Positions 1 through 8,913 of a DNA stretch of 64,000 nucleotides are shown here, piece after piece (the stretch's first letter is position 1; each line of letters starts with the position of its first letter). The stretch is taken from NCBI GenBank assembly GCA_001770855.1, contig MESE01000001.1, positions 310,001 to 374,000 of the forward strand, written 5' to 3'. Below the pieces are notes generated by a model that saw only the letters and a list, made by a program, of their open reading frames with translations, ran no database searches and was not told the origin of the DNA. The position numbers and the translations under genes were made by a program. The stretch is from Burkholderiales bacterium RIFCSPLOWO2_02_FULL_57_36. Lineage in GTDB: Bacteria; Pseudomonadota; Gammaproteobacteria; Burkholderiales; Burkholderiaceae_D.

Positions 1-1169
1 CTACGTATCTGCGCCAGGCGTGGCACTGCTATAAGCAGTGGGGCGCCGCCGCAAAGCTGGAAGAGCTGGAGCGCATCTATCCGCAACTGGCCGGCCAAAA
101 GGAGCCGAGCTCGCTCAACACCTCATTGACAACAGGCATATCGTCGCTGACCTTCGATCTCCAGGCATTGATGAAGGCGCTCAAGAATATCGCGCAAGAA
201 AAAACGCATAGCCAATTGGTTGAGAAAACCATCATGGCTGCAATGGAGTGTGCGGGGGCGGATTGCGGTTTGTTGATCCTTCGCAAGACCACGGATAGCC
301 TTTTTGTCGAGGCCGAGGTTTCTGCGGATCATACAAAACCGAAGATTCTGCAATCGATCCCTCTTGCCGAAGCCGGGAACGTTTCCCAGTCCGTGGTTAA
401 TTATGTGAAGAGAACGCAGAGAAGCGTCGTGATCAACGATGCTCTCGGTTCCCAGGATACGGTGCCCGGCCTGCGTCAAGATCCATATATCAAGATCAAG
501 CGGGTCAAGTCCGTGCTTTGTATTCCGTTGATGACCGGTACTGCGAATGAAGGCGGCGAATTGACCGGCTTGCTTTATCTTGAAAACAATAAGGCGAACA
601 ATGCCTTCGACGAGCAGCGATTAGGGGCATTGGAGATTATTTGCCTGGCGGCCGCAGGCCGGCTCGAATTATCGCGTAAAGCCATGACTGATGGCCTGAC
701 CAACCTTTTCAATCACGACGCGTTCCAAAGCATGTTGAAAAAGGAGTTCTCAGTATCTGCACGCACGCGGCGCAAAGTTTCGGTCGTCCTGATCGATATC
801 GATCACTTCAAGAAATTCAATGATACTTGGGGTCATCAAGTCGGAGACATGGTGCTGCGAATGGTTGCCGACCGATTCAAGGAATCATGCCGGCAATCAG
901 ACATCGTCGCCCGCTACGGTGGAGAGGAAATGGTGGCGATTCTGCCGGATACCGATCAGCCGCTTGCCGCGATTGTGGCCGAGCGAATCAGAGCCAATAT
1001 CGAAGCGGCGGAGATACAGTATCAGGGTACGATGCTGAAAGTGACAGTGAGCCTTGGCGTGTCCACCATCACGTCCGATATCAAAGACCCCGCGATGCTC
1101 ATCAAGGCCGCGGATGCGGCACTTTATCGATCGAAGGAACAAGGGCGAAACCAGGTTTGCATTGGATGA
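1..1169 (+). CDS. C-terminal part of a large ATPase/GAF/GGDEF signalling protein (5' end outside window)
   Basis: The frame is open from the first bases (codons start at position 3), so the start lies upstream and 388 residues are visible. The first about 40 residues (YLRQAWHCYKQWGAAAKLEE, then an LER.YPQL segment) match the end of the helical region seen in giant Ser/Thr kinase-AAA ATPase sensors. A GAF domain follows at about visible residues 60-210 and a diguanylate cyclase domain after it. The active loop reads RYGGEEM, an accepted variant of GGDEF, and an inhibitory I-site RQSD sits at the usual distance before it, so c-di-GMP synthesis with product inhibition is likely. A TTG at 126 could be taken as a start, but the coding frame clearly continues upstream of it. 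The assignment to the kinase/ATPase family rests only on the short visible N-terminal segment. Confidence 0.85.
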   Translation, partial: TYLRQAWHCYKQWGAAAKLEELERIYPQLAGQKEPSSLNTSLTTGISSLTFDLQALMKALKNIAQEKTHSQLVEKTIMAAMECAGADCGLLILRKTTDSLFVEAEVSADHTKPKILQSIPLAEAGNVSQSVVNYVKRTQRSVVINDALGSQDTVPGLRQDPYIKIKRVKSVLCIPLMTGTANEGGELTGLLYLENNKANNAFDEQRLGALEIICLAAAGRLELSRKAMTDGLTNLFNHDAFQSMLKKEFSVSARTRRKVSVVLIDIDHFKKFNDTWGHQVGDMVLRMVADRFKESCRQSDIVARYGGEEMVAILPDTDQPLAAIVAERIRANIEAAEIQYQGTMLKVTVSLGVSTITSDIKDPAMLIKAADAALYRSKEQGRNQVCIG

Positions 1170-1171
1170 TC

Positions 1172-2065
1172 TCAACGTAGCGTGGTATCGGGCCCTCCTT
1201 GCTCATAGATACCGGGAATCCCCTCAGGCCGGGTCTTGAATCGCTTGTGCGTCCAGAAGTATTCTGCAGGCGCTTCCAGCACCCGGGCTTCGATAAATTC
1301 ATTCATGCGCCGCGTCGCCGCCACGATGTCATCGCCAGGGAAATTGTCCCATGCAGGATAAAAGGTTACTTTCCATCCGCGATAATTCGGCAGGAAAGTA
1401 CCTATTACCGGAATGACCTTCGCATTTACCGCGGCAGCAATGCGCGCCGGCGCGGTCAGCGTTGCTGCCGGGGTTCCGAAAAACGGCACGAACGCAGCAT
1501 CCTTGGCGCCAAAATCCATGTCCGGCAACATGAAGAACGGCAAACCTTCCCGCATTGCGCGGATAATCGGCTTGACGCCTTCCGCTCGAGAAAGCAGCTT
1601 TACCGGATGAAAGCGGGTACGGCCGTCACGCAAGGCTTTATCGAATATCAAATTGCGCTGGCTGGTATAGATCGAACACGCCGGCGATTCCAGCACCAGC
1701 GCCACACCGGCGACGTCGAGGCAGACGAAATGAGGGCACAGCAGGATGGTCGGTCCAGACATGATTGCATCGACCGGGACGCGCGGCTCGACCACGATCA
1801 GTTTTCTCAATCGCGCTTCCGGCGCCCACCACAAGATGCTGCGTTCCAGAACGCTGCGCGCATATGCTTGAAAGTGCTCCCTGGCTAATGCAAGACGCTG
1901 CGATTCGGACAGATCGGGAAGGCACAAGCGCAAATTGGTCAGCGTAATGTGCCGCCGTGAGCGGAGCACCATGAACAACAAGCTGCCAACCAGCTTCCCC
2001 AGCCGCCCGAGTATGGGCAGCGGCAGCCAGTGCAGTAGCCACATTGTACCGAGCAGCAGTCTCAT
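1172..2065 (-). CDS. Lipid A biosynthesis acyltransferase, LpxL/HtrB family (second of pair)
   Basis: A 297-residue protein of the LpxL/LpxM family, which transfers a secondary acyl chain from acyl-ACP to lipid A precursors at the inner membrane. An N-terminal hydrophobic stretch (MRLLLGTMWLLHWLPLPIL) is the membrane anchor. The family motif HX4D is seen as PHFVCLD, and FFMLPDMDFG and FFGTPAATLTAPARIA match later conserved blocks. Its ATG overlaps the TGA of the upstream paralogue in an ATGA arrangement (2062-2065), so the two are translationally coupled. The stop is two bases from the end of the left-hand gene on the opposite strand, so the pair converge. Which paralogue is laurate- or myristate-specific cannot be told from sequence alone. 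Confidence 0.9.
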   Translation of the reverse strand: MRLLLGTMWLLHWLPLPILGRLGKLVGSLLFMVLRSRRHITLTNLRLCLPDLSESQRLALAREHFQAYARSVLERSILWWAPEARLRKLIVVEPRVPVDAIMSGPTILLCPHFVCLDVAGVALVLESPACSIYTSQRNLIFDKALRDGRTRFHPVKLLSRAEGVKPIIRAMREGLPFFMLPDMDFGAKDAAFVPFFGTPAATLTAPARIAAAVNAKVIPVIGTFLPNYRGWKVTFYPAWDNFPGDDIVAATRRMNEFIEARVLEAPAEYFWTHKRFKTRPEGIPGIYEQGGPDTTLR

Positions 2066-2919
2066 GTAGCGGCTCCGGAGCGTGAAGGAGCGAGCTTAAC
2101 ACCGGCCGGTGTCTTGTATCGGGCATAACTCCAGAAATATTGCGCCGGGCAGCGCGCAATCAATTTTTCCATTGCCATATTGATGGCGCGGGCTTGCTGT
2201 TCGGCTGTATCTGCCCATGTTTCTTCGAACCGAGCGAACCGGATTACGTAGCCGCGTCCGTGCGACAGGCGTTCCGCGTAGGCGAGGATGATCGGCGCCC
2301 CGGACATTTGCTGGAGTTTTGCGGGAAGCGTCATGGTATAGGCCGGTTTGCCGAAAAATTCAGCCCACACCCCTTCCCCGTTGCCGGGCACCTGGTCCGG
2401 CAACAAACCGACCACTTCCCCTCTCCGAAGCGCTTTCAGCAACATGCGCACTCCGGTCAGTGTCGCAGGGGCAAGCGCCAGGTTGTGGCGGGTGCGAGCC
2501 TGTTCCATCAGGGGTTTCAGAGCTGCCTTGCGCGGCGGGCGGTACAGCGCGGTCACGGGATACTTTACCGCGACGGTCTGCGCGATTATTTCAAAACAGC
2601 CGAGATGCGGGGTCAGGAAGATCACGCCTTTCCCGGCGTCCAGCGCGGCTTGCGCCGGTTCCCAGTCTTCGACTATCGCCGTGGGAAGCACGCGCGCCGG
2701 CGGCGCACACCAGACAAAGGGCAGTTCAAGGATATTCTTGCCCGACTCGGAGATCGCGGCATTGCGGTAGCCAGTGTATCCAGCCCGGTTGATGTTTTCC
2801 TTCAAGCGATTCCGGTAAGACGGGGATGCAAAATACACCAGCCAACCGAGCGGAATGCCCAATCCATGCAGGACAGGCAACGGAAATCTGGAAAGAAGAC
2901 GAAATAATTTGACAAGCAT
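2062..2919 (-). CDS. Lipid A biosynthesis acyltransferase, LpxL/HtrB family (first of pair)
   Basis: A 285-residue lysophospholipid/lipid A acyltransferase paralogous to its downstream neighbour. The catalytic HX4E motif is seen as PHLGCFE, followed by LLPDQVPGNGEGVW and FFGKPAYTMTLPAKL, all typical of the family. I chose the ATG at 2919 (MLVKLFRLLSRFPLPVL, a membrane anchor); the frame is open to a TTG at 2958, which has no ribosome binding site and adds an unlikely charged extension. It is divergent from metK, an arrangement I recall as common in Burkholderiales. The two acyltransferases would act in succession on lipid A in the inner membrane. Confidence 0.88.
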   Translation of the reverse strand: MLVKLFRLLSRFPLPVLHGLGIPLGWLVYFASPSYRNRLKENINRAGYTGYRNAAISESGKNILELPFVWCAPPARVLPTAIVEDWEPAQAALDAGKGVIFLTPHLGCFEIIAQTVAVKYPVTALYRPPRKAALKPLMEQARTRHNLALAPATLTGVRMLLKALRRGEVVGLLPDQVPGNGEGVWAEFFGKPAYTMTLPAKLQQMSGAPIILAYAERLSHGRGYVIRFARFEETWADTAEQQARAINMAMEKLIARCPAQYFWSYARYKTPAGVKLAPSRSGAAT

Positions 2920-3040
2920 CAGAGATAGGGTCTGGAATTTTTTGCTGATTTTCTGCAAGACGCGTAAAATACCACAGGTGCATTATCCGCCGAGTTAACA
3001 GACAACTTGCGAGGCGGCCTACAAATTTCGCTAAAGCGTC

Positions 3041-3096
3041 GCAGGCTCATTAGATTGACCGCGACATGGTTTATCTTTTACTTCATAGGAGCCTGC
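3041..3096 (+). promoter_or_regulatory. metK leader with ribosome-binding-site sequestering stem (candidate RNA switch)
   Basis: GCAGGCTC at 3041-3048 is the exact reverse complement of GAGCCTGC at 3089-3096, which contains part of the AGGAG ribosome binding site (3087-3091) and touches the metK ATG at 3097. The 8-bp stem would block translation start. The 5' arm can also pair with GGCCT at 3016-3020 (AGGCT at 3043-3047, one wobble pair), so two exclusive folds are possible. This is a structural reading; I do not recognise a named riboswitch class here. Confidence 0.45.
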
Positions 3097-4260
3097 ATGG
3101 CACACGAACACCTCTTTACCTCGGAATCCGTCTCCGAAGGTCATCCCGACAAAGTTTCCGATCAGATTTCCGATGCGATCCTGGATGCCATTTTTGCGCA
3201 GGATCCAAAAGCACGCGTTGCCGCCGAAACCCTTTGCAATACCGGCCTGGTATTGCTGGCCGGCGAAATCACCACGCATGCCAATGTCGATTACATCGCC
3301 GTTGCCCGCGATACGCTCAAGCGTATCGGCTATGACAATGCCGATTACGGCATCGATTACAAAAGCTGCGCAGTCATGGTGTGCTACGACAAGCAATCAC
3401 CAGACATCGCGCAAGGCGTCGACGAAGGCAAGGGCATTGATCTGGATCAAGGCGCCGGCGATCAGGGCTTGATGTTCGGCTACGCTTGCGACGAAACACC
3501 GGAATTGATGCCGGCGGCAATCCATTATGCGCACCGCATCGTCGAACGCCAATCGCAACTGCGCAAGGATGGCCGTTTGCCGTGGCTGCGCCCGGATGCA
3601 AAATCACAAGTCACGCTGAAATACATCGATGGCCGCCCGGTTGCGATCGATACCATCGTATTGTCGACCCAGCATGCGCCTGAAATGGAGCATAAGGCAA
3701 TCGAAGAAGCAGTGATTGAACTGATCATCAATCCGGTGGTGCCGAAGGAATGGCTGAAGAACACGCGTTATCTGGTCAATCCGACCGGACGTTTTGTCGT
3801 CGGTGGTCCGCAAGGCGATTGCGGCCTGACCGGCCGCAAGATCATCGTTGATACCTACGGCGGCGCGGCGCCGCATGGCGGCGGAGCGTTCTCCGGCAAG
3901 GATCCATCCAAGGTCGATCGCTCGGCCGCGTATGCCGGCCGCTATGTCGCCAAAAACATCGTTGCCGCCGGTTTGGCCACACGCTGCCAGATCCAGATTT
4001 CTTATGCGATCGGCGTCGCAAAACCGACATCCGTAATGGTGACTACTTTTGGCACAGGTAAAATCAGCGATGAAAAAATCGCCGAACTGGTGCGTGAGCA
4101 TTTCGATTTGCGTCCGAAGGGGATTGTGCAAATGCTGGACTTGCTGCGTCCGATTTATCAAAAAACCGCGGCTTATGGTCATTTCGGCCGCGAAGAGCCC
4201 GAATTTACTTGGGAGCGCACCGACAAGGCTGCGGCCTTGCGCGCCAGCGCAGGGCTATAA
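3097..4260 (+). CDS. metK: S-adenosylmethionine synthetase
   Basis: Makes S-adenosylmethionine from methionine and ATP in the cytosol. The 387-residue length fits the family (E. coli MetK 384). Signature blocks are present: [20 protein letters not shown] near the N-terminus, [12 protein letters not shown] near residue 120 and [19 protein letters not shown] near residue 268. The frame is open from 3007, but the ATG at 3097 has an AGGAG five bases away and gives the usual N-terminus [11 protein letters not shown]. It lies about 6 kb from ahcY and metF, which complete the activated methyl cycle. Expression is probably controlled by the leader structure described at 3041-3096. Confidence 0.98.
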   Translation: MAHEHLFTSESVSEGHPDKVSDQISDAILDAIFAQDPKARVAAETLCNTGLVLLAGEITTHANVDYIAVARDTLKRIGYDNADYGIDYKSCAVMVCYDKQSPDIAQGVDEGKGIDLDQGAGDQGLMFGYACDETPELMPAAIHYAHRIVERQSQLRKDGRLPWLRPDAKSQVTLKYIDGRPVAIDTIVLSTQHAPEMEHKAIEEAVIELIINPVVPKEWLKNTRYLVNPTGRFVVGGPQGDCGLTGRKIIVDTYGGAAPHGGGAFSGKDPSKVDRSAAYAGRYVAKNIVAAGLATRCQIQISYAIGVAKPTSVMVTTFGTGKISDEKIAELVREHFDLRPKGIVQMLDLLRPIYQKTAAYGHFGREEPEFTWERTDKAAALRASAGL

Positions 4261-4293
4261 ACGGACGCCCGGCACGCAAAGGGAGTCGTAACC

Positions 4294-5343
4294 ATGTTCG
4301 TTCACGCGGTATCCGGTGTGCGCGGTTCATGGACCAGCGCACCGCATTCCTGGCATGCCGCGGCAGTCTGCGTCCTTATCGCATGTGTGACGGTTCCCGC
4401 TGCCGCCGATCCCCATCCTCAACTGGTGCAATGGTGCGAAAGGCTGTCAGCCCGTTTGCCCGGTATATCGGCGGAAAACTGTCGAAACAGCCAGTTGACG
4501 TTGACAGGAGCCGCATCGCTCAAAGGATTTCCTATTCTTGCGCGGCAAATCCCGGCAACCAACAGGGCTGATGTCGCCGATCGTCCGGTGCGTATTCTAT
4601 TGATTGGGGGCATACACGGCGATGAGTTGACGTCGTCGTCGATCGTATTCAAGTGGTTGCAATTCATGCAAATGGCTGAGGCCCGTGAATTCCACTGGAA
4701 CGTGGTGCCGATTCTGAATCCGGATGGTTTGCTCGCGCGCAAGCCAAGCCGCCTCAATGCCAATGGCATTGATTTGAACCGCAATTTTCCGACGCCCGGC
4801 TGGCAGCAGGATGCGCCTCGTTATTGGGTCAAGAGAACCGGCAGCGACCCGCGCCGCTTTCCCGGCAAGGCGCCGCTTTCCGAGCCCGAAAGCCGTTGGC
4901 TGAACGACGAAATGGAGCGATTCCGGCCGCAAGTGATCATTTCGGTCCATGCGCCGTTCGGGGTGTTGGATTTTGACGGCCCGGTCGAGCCGCCGCGTCG
5001 TTTTGGGCGGTTGCGCCTTAACCAAGTAGGCGTGTATCCAGGGTCACTGGGCAACTATAGCGGCCTGCATAAAAAAGTTCCGGTGATTACGATAGAACTT
5101 CCCAACGCGCGCGCAATGCCGTCGGATGCGGAGACGCGCCGCATCTGGAAGGATATGTTGAGTTGGATAAAAGGCAATGTGCCGAAACAACAAGAAACAA
5201 CCGGAACTCAACTGGTATCTTTGCCGGCGCCGCCGGATTCCAAAAAATCCGGCCCATCCAAAAACCAGACCTACCAACCGCAAGATGGAAAATTGGATGT
5301 CTGGAGCCGGATGTCGGCTTGGATGCGCCGCACTTTCTTTTAA
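4294..5343 (+). CDS. Exported M14-family zinc carboxypeptidase (murein peptide amidase-like)
   Basis: A 349-residue protein with a hydrophobic segment and an ...AAAD cleavage site near residue 36, so export is likely. The M14 zinc site is visible: HGDE with H108 and E111, a second histidine at H219 (ISVHAP), and the catalytic glutamate E268 in ITIELP. NGIDLNRNFP supplies the substrate-binding arginine block. The closest known type is the MpaA/gamma-D-Glu-Dap amidase group, which trims murein peptides; the exact substrate is inferred. The C-terminal about 60 residues are Pro/Lys/Ser-rich and look disordered. It follows metK by 33 bases and may be read through from it. Confidence 0.85.
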   Translation: MFVHAVSGVRGSWTSAPHSWHAAAVCVLIACVTVPAAADPHPQLVQWCERLSARLPGISAENCRNSQLTLTGAASLKGFPILARQIPATNRADVADRPVRILLIGGIHGDELTSSSIVFKWLQFMQMAEAREFHWNVVPILNPDGLLARKPSRLNANGIDLNRNFPTPGWQQDAPRYWVKRTGSDPRRFPGKAPLSEPESRWLNDEMERFRPQVIISVHAPFGVLDFDGPVEPPRRFGRLRLNQVGVYPGSLGNYSGLHKKVPVITIELPNARAMPSDAETRRIWKDMLSWIKGNVPKQQETTGTQLVSLPAPPDSKKSGPSKNQTYQPQDGKLDVWSRMSAWMRRTFF

Positions 5344-5548
5344 ACCATCATCAATTCATGTCTATCGACGATGGTCGAATCCACGGGATAGTTTTCGCAT
5401 TTTCCGACAGCCAGGCGCCTTGCTTCAACAAACTGTATGCAATCTTGATATCTCGACCTGATGCTTTTGTTGGTATCTGATCCTGGCATGTTGTAAAAAT
5501 TCTTCAAGTGCATCGAATTGAGAACCGCTCTGATTGAGTGATGGTATT

Positions 5549-5580
5549 CTTTCGCCAAAGGAACTTTACTTAGGCGAAAG
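5549..5580 (+). repeat. 8-bp inverted repeat next to the start of the lipoprotein gene
   Basis: CTTTCGCC (5549-5556) and GGCGAAAG (5573-5580) are perfect inverted arms with a 16-base loop. The 3' arm is the only purine-rich stretch at ribosome-binding distance from the ATG at 5586, so the hairpin could limit translation or be a protein-binding operator. The rest of the 5344-5585 interval shows no gene. Confidence 0.4.
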
Positions 5581-5585
5581 CTCAT

Positions 5586-5966
5586 ATGAGCCGTTTCACT
5601 TCAATTCTAATATCCGTGATTCTTCAAGCCGGATTCGTTGCCGGATTGGCCGCTTGTCGGTCCTCGGCGGCAGTCGATGATGGAGTACGTAATCCATCCT
5701 CTTTCGCCACCGCCGATGTAACGGCGCACCAGCAATTGATTGTCAAATTCAAACCCGCCACTTTTCGTTGCGCCGCGGGGGATATCGCGCGTCTTGCTGC
5801 ACAAATTAATGTGCAGCTGGAACTGGTTCGACCTCTATCCGGGGATGCGTGCGTAATCAGGCAGTTGCGAGGCGGCTCGGGCGACTTTGCGCAAGGGCGG
5901 AAATTACTGCAGCAGCATCCGTCAATTGAGTGGGTCGAGTTGGATGCAGTAATGAAAACGATGTGA
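5586..5966 (+). CDS. Small lipoprotein resembling a subtilase propeptide (inhibitor I9-like)
   Basis: A 126-residue protein with a lipoprotein signal ending in the lipobox LAAC (Cys24). Residues about 45-126 align by eye with the propeptide of the protease encoded just downstream: LIVKF against LIVKH, LVRPLSGDACVI against ILRPMSGNAHVI, and IEWVELDAVM against IELAEPDQVM. Propeptides of S8 proteases act as intramolecular chaperones and inhibitors, so a stand-alone, membrane-anchored copy could restrain or help fold the neighbouring enzyme. The gap to the protease is 62 bases, consistent with one transcript. Arg at +2 after the lipid cysteine is consistent with outer-membrane sorting. Function is inferred; the similarity itself is clear. 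Confidence 0.75.
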   Translation: MSRFTSILISVILQAGFVAGLAACRSSAAVDDGVRNPSSFATADVTAHQQLIVKFKPATFRCAAGDIARLAAQINVQLELVRPLSGDACVIRQLRGGSGDFAQGRKLLQQHPSIEWVELDAVMKTM

Positions 5967-6028
5967 CGAAACCGATATTTTCAGGTTCGCCGCGGTAATG
6001 CCGATACGAATAATCAGAGGCGCAAATA

Positions 6029-8218
6029 ATGAAAAGAAAAATTCGAGCGCGGCACGCGTTGCTGGGTATTGTTTCAGCGGCAGCGCTGATATCTGCAATC
6101 GCAAACAGTAGCCCGGTAGCTCAATCGGTATTTTTAAAAAAAGTGGAGGGAGGGGCGTTATCAGCGAATCCAGCCGCAGCCGATGAAGAAATGGTGTCAC
6201 GCCTGATCGTCAAGCATCGTGCCGGCCGCAGCGATAAATTGGATACCGCGCTCAAGACCACCGACACCAGGGGGCTGGCAATATCATCGGTGCGGCAGAT
6301 GACAATCCTGCGCCCGATGTCGGGCAATGCGCATGTGATCAAGCTGGATCAGCCCGTCACGTTGACACAGGCGCGTGCAATTGCGGAGCGCTTGAGACGC
6401 GACAGCGATATTGAACTGGCCGAGCCGGATCAAGTCATGCGGGTGACGACGACCGCCACTCCTACCGATCCTGCTTTTGCGAACCGGCAATGGCATTATC
6501 AGGCGCCTATTGCCGGAAATCTGGGCGGTGCGAATTTGCCCGATGCATGGTGGCTGACGGTTGGCGCCGGTTCGATTCGCGTGGCAGTGCTGGACAGTGG
6601 TTATCGCCAGCATGAGGATTTTGGCGTGGCGCCCGGCACGATCCTGCCGGGATACGATTTCATTTCCGACAATACAAGATCAAATGATGGTGAAAACGGC
6701 CGCGACGCCGATGCAACCGACCCCGGCGATTTATGCAGCACCGATGATTCGCCAGGATCCAGTTGGCATGGCACGCATGTGACCGGCACGATCGGTGCAT
6801 TGATGAACAACGTAATTGCGGGAAGTCTTCATGGCACAGGCATCGCACCCCAGACCTCGATATTGCCGGTGCGTGTTCTTGGAAAATGCGGCGGCCTGAC
6901 ATCCGATATCGTTGATGGAATGCGCTGGGCTGCCGGCATTAGCGTTTCGGGTGCACCGGCGAATCCAAATCCGGCACAGGTATTGAACATGAGTTTCGGC
7001 AATAGCGGTGCCTGCAGTGCAAGCTTCCAAAGTGCGGTCAATGATGTAATCAATGCCGGAAAAGTAATCGTGGCGGCGGCCGGGAACGAAGCCGCGATTC
7101 CCATTAGTCAGCCTGCGAACTGCGCCGGTGTCATTGCCGTGGTCGCGCATGTTTCCAGTGGCGACAACGCAAACTATTCCAATATAGGCAGTCAGGCCGT
7201 GCTTAGCGCGCCAGGCGGCGGCTGCGGTTTCACGTCTACCGGATGCGTCGCGGGTTCGGCAAACGGTCCTGGCGTCTATTCGCTTTCAAACACGGGCACA
7301 AACGGCCCCGTGGCGGATAGTTATACTGCCCGGCAGGGCACCAGTATGGCGGCGCCTCACGTCTCCGGCGTGATTGCGCTGATGCTGGCACGCAAGCCGA
7401 TGCTGACGCCGGTGCAAATACGATCGTACCTGCAGTCGTCGGTACGTCCCCATCCTGCGGGGACCACGTGCACGCAAACCCGGTACACCGGCCTGTGCGG
7501 CGAAGGCTTGCTGGATGCGCTCGGCGCGATTACCAAAGCCGACGATCACGCCCCGATTGTCAGCCTGGCAAATACCTACCAAGTGGTCGCGCCGAATGCC
7601 GTGGTATCACTGTCGAGTAACGATACGGTATCGCCATGGGTAGCGCCGGCCCGCACGATTGCCGCGTCTATCTGGTCGCAACAATCAGGCGCAAGCGTCG
7701 GTGTGATCAATGCCGGCAATACGTCAAATGCCACCTTTACCGCGCCTGTGACGGGGATCTATACGTTCATCCATACCGTCACGGATAGCGCAGGGAAAAC
7801 CGGTGCCGCTACCGCGACAGTGCGAGTCAACTCCGCGCCGGTTCTGAATCCCGTCCCGGATCAGAACGTATTGGCAGGAAGCACGGTCAATTTCACCGTG
7901 TCGGCTACCGATCCCGACAACGATACGGTGATTTTCTCCGCGGAGTCACTCCCTCATGAGAGCGCTACGTTGAATTCTACGACAGGTGCCTTTAGCTGGC
8001 CGAACGCGGTGGCCGGAGATTATTCACTGGCTTATCGCGCGAGCGATCGGGACGGCGCCTTTTCGTCCGGAACGGTAAAAATCACCGTGGCGGCTCCTGC
8101 GTCATCCGGCGGCGGCGGCAGCATCGATAGCGGATCACTGGTCGGATTGGCATTTTTGGCTGGTTTGCTCCGGTTGCGCCGCGCGTATAAAACAAGCCGT
8201 CAACCGGTCAAACCATGA
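6029..8218 (+). CDS. Secreted S8 (subtilisin-like) serine protease with GlyGly-CTERM tail
   Basis: A 729-residue preproprotease. Order of parts: signal peptide (about 1-30), I9-like propeptide (about 50-145), S8 catalytic domain (about 150-500), a PKD-like and a cadherin-like beta domain (about 510-690), and a C-terminal GlyGly-CTERM tail of SSGGGGS, one transmembrane segment and RLRR. The catalytic triad is D189 (VAVLDSG), H247 (WHGTHVTGT) and S439 (GTSMAAPHVSG), with the oxyanion Asn in VAAAGNEA. GlyGly-CTERM tails are cut by rhombosortase, and the next gene encodes one 9 bases downstream. The start has an AGAGG about ten bases upstream. The product is expected to be passed from the inner membrane to the type II secretion route or the cell surface; the target is unknown. 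Confidence 0.95.
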   Translation: MKRKIRARHALLGIVSAAALISAIANSSPVAQSVFLKKVEGGALSANPAAADEEMVSRLIVKHRAGRSDKLDTALKTTDTRGLAISSVRQMTILRPMSGNAHVIKLDQPVTLTQARAIAERLRRDSDIELAEPDQVMRVTTTATPTDPAFANRQWHYQAPIAGNLGGANLPDAWWLTVGAGSIRVAVLDSGYRQHEDFGVAPGTILPGYDFISDNTRSNDGENGRDADATDPGDLCSTDDSPGSSWHGTHVTGTIGALMNNVIAGSLHGTGIAPQTSILPVRVLGKCGGLTSDIVDGMRWAAGISVSGAPANPNPAQVLNMSFGNSGACSASFQSAVNDVINAGKVIVAAAGNEAAIPISQPANCAGVIAVVAHVSSGDNANYSNIGSQAVLSAPGGGCGFTSTGCVAGSANGPGVYSLSNTGTNGPVADSYTARQGTSMAAPHVSGVIALMLARKPMLTPVQIRSYLQSSVRPHPAGTTCTQTRYTGLCGEGLLDALGAITKADDHAPIVSLANTYQVVAPNAVVSLSSNDTVSPWVAPARTIAASIWSQQSGASVGVINAGNTSNATFTAPVTGIYTFIHTVTDSAGKTGAATATVRVNSAPVLNPVPDQNVLAGSTVNFTVSATDPDNDTVIFSAESLPHESATLNSTTGAFSWPNAVAGDYSLAYRASDRDGAFSSGTVKITVAAPASSGGGGSIDSGSLVGLAFLAGLLRLRRAYKTSRQPVKP

Positions 8219-8227
8219 GAAGCCGGA

Positions 8228-8881
8228 ATGCAGTTGCCTGAAGCTCGGCACAGCAAATGGTTGCTCTGTCTCGGCGTTTCTTTTTGTGCGCTTGTTTTGA
8301 TGGTTTGGCCGAATGCATTAATCGACTTTCGCTACGATCGGACAGGATTGGAGTCGGGCCAGTGGTGGCGCATCGCCACAGGCCATGTGGTCCATCTGAA
8401 TGTCGCGCATCTTTTGCTGAATCTGTTCGGCTTATTCCTGGTTTGCGAGGTGTTGTGGCGTGGCCTGCCGTGGCCGCACGGTTGTGCCTTGTTGTTTTTT
8501 TCCGCAACCGGAACCAGCGCACTGCTTTGGTGGTTGCATCCTGAACTGGCATGGTATGCCGGTTTGTCGAGCGTGGTACACGGCTTGTGGGCAGGATGTG
8601 CATTGGCGGGTTGGTGGTCCATGCAAACGCGCGATGCGGCTTCCGCAGCAACGGATGGCATGATTCAAATGCGCTGGGCGTCCTCACGCTATTTCTTCAT
8701 GGGCGCATTGACGCTGCTGGCATTGAAGCTGGGCCTGGAGGCTGTCTATGGCCCGTCGCCACATACCGAGCGGATAATAGAAGGACAAGTGATTTCGATG
8801 AGCCATCTCTACGGTGCGTTGACCGGACTTGTCTATGTTTCGATCTGGCGCGGCGTCGCCGGGTTGCCTTCCCGAAAATAG
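8228..8881 (+). CDS. rrtA: Rhombosortase (rhomboid-family protease for GlyGly-CTERM proteins)
   Basis: A 217-residue polytopic membrane protein of the rhomboid superfamily. The early TGHVVHLNVAHLLLN block is typical; the catalytic serine is S114 in GLSSVVHG and the histidine H193 in MSHLYGALTG, giving the Ser-His dyad. The short length with few membrane segments fits the rhombosortase subfamily, which cleaves C-terminal GlyGly-CTERM anchors. Its position directly after a GlyGly-CTERM protease supports a dedicated enzyme-substrate pair. Such one-target pairing is known for this family; no other GlyGly-CTERM protein is in this window. The gene symbol follows general usage for the family. Confidence 0.9.
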   Translation: MQLPEARHSKWLLCLGVSFCALVLMVWPNALIDFRYDRTGLESGQWWRIATGHVVHLNVAHLLLNLFGLFLVCEVLWRGLPWPHGCALLFFSATGTSALLWWLHPELAWYAGLSSVVHGLWAGCALAGWWSMQTRDAASAATDGMIQMRWASSRYFFMGALTLLALKLGLEAVYGPSPHTERIIEGQVISMSHLYGALTGLVYVSIWRGVAGLPSRK

Positions 8882-8913
8882 CTTGTCGCGTCAAATTGAT
8901 TTAAAATAGCAGC

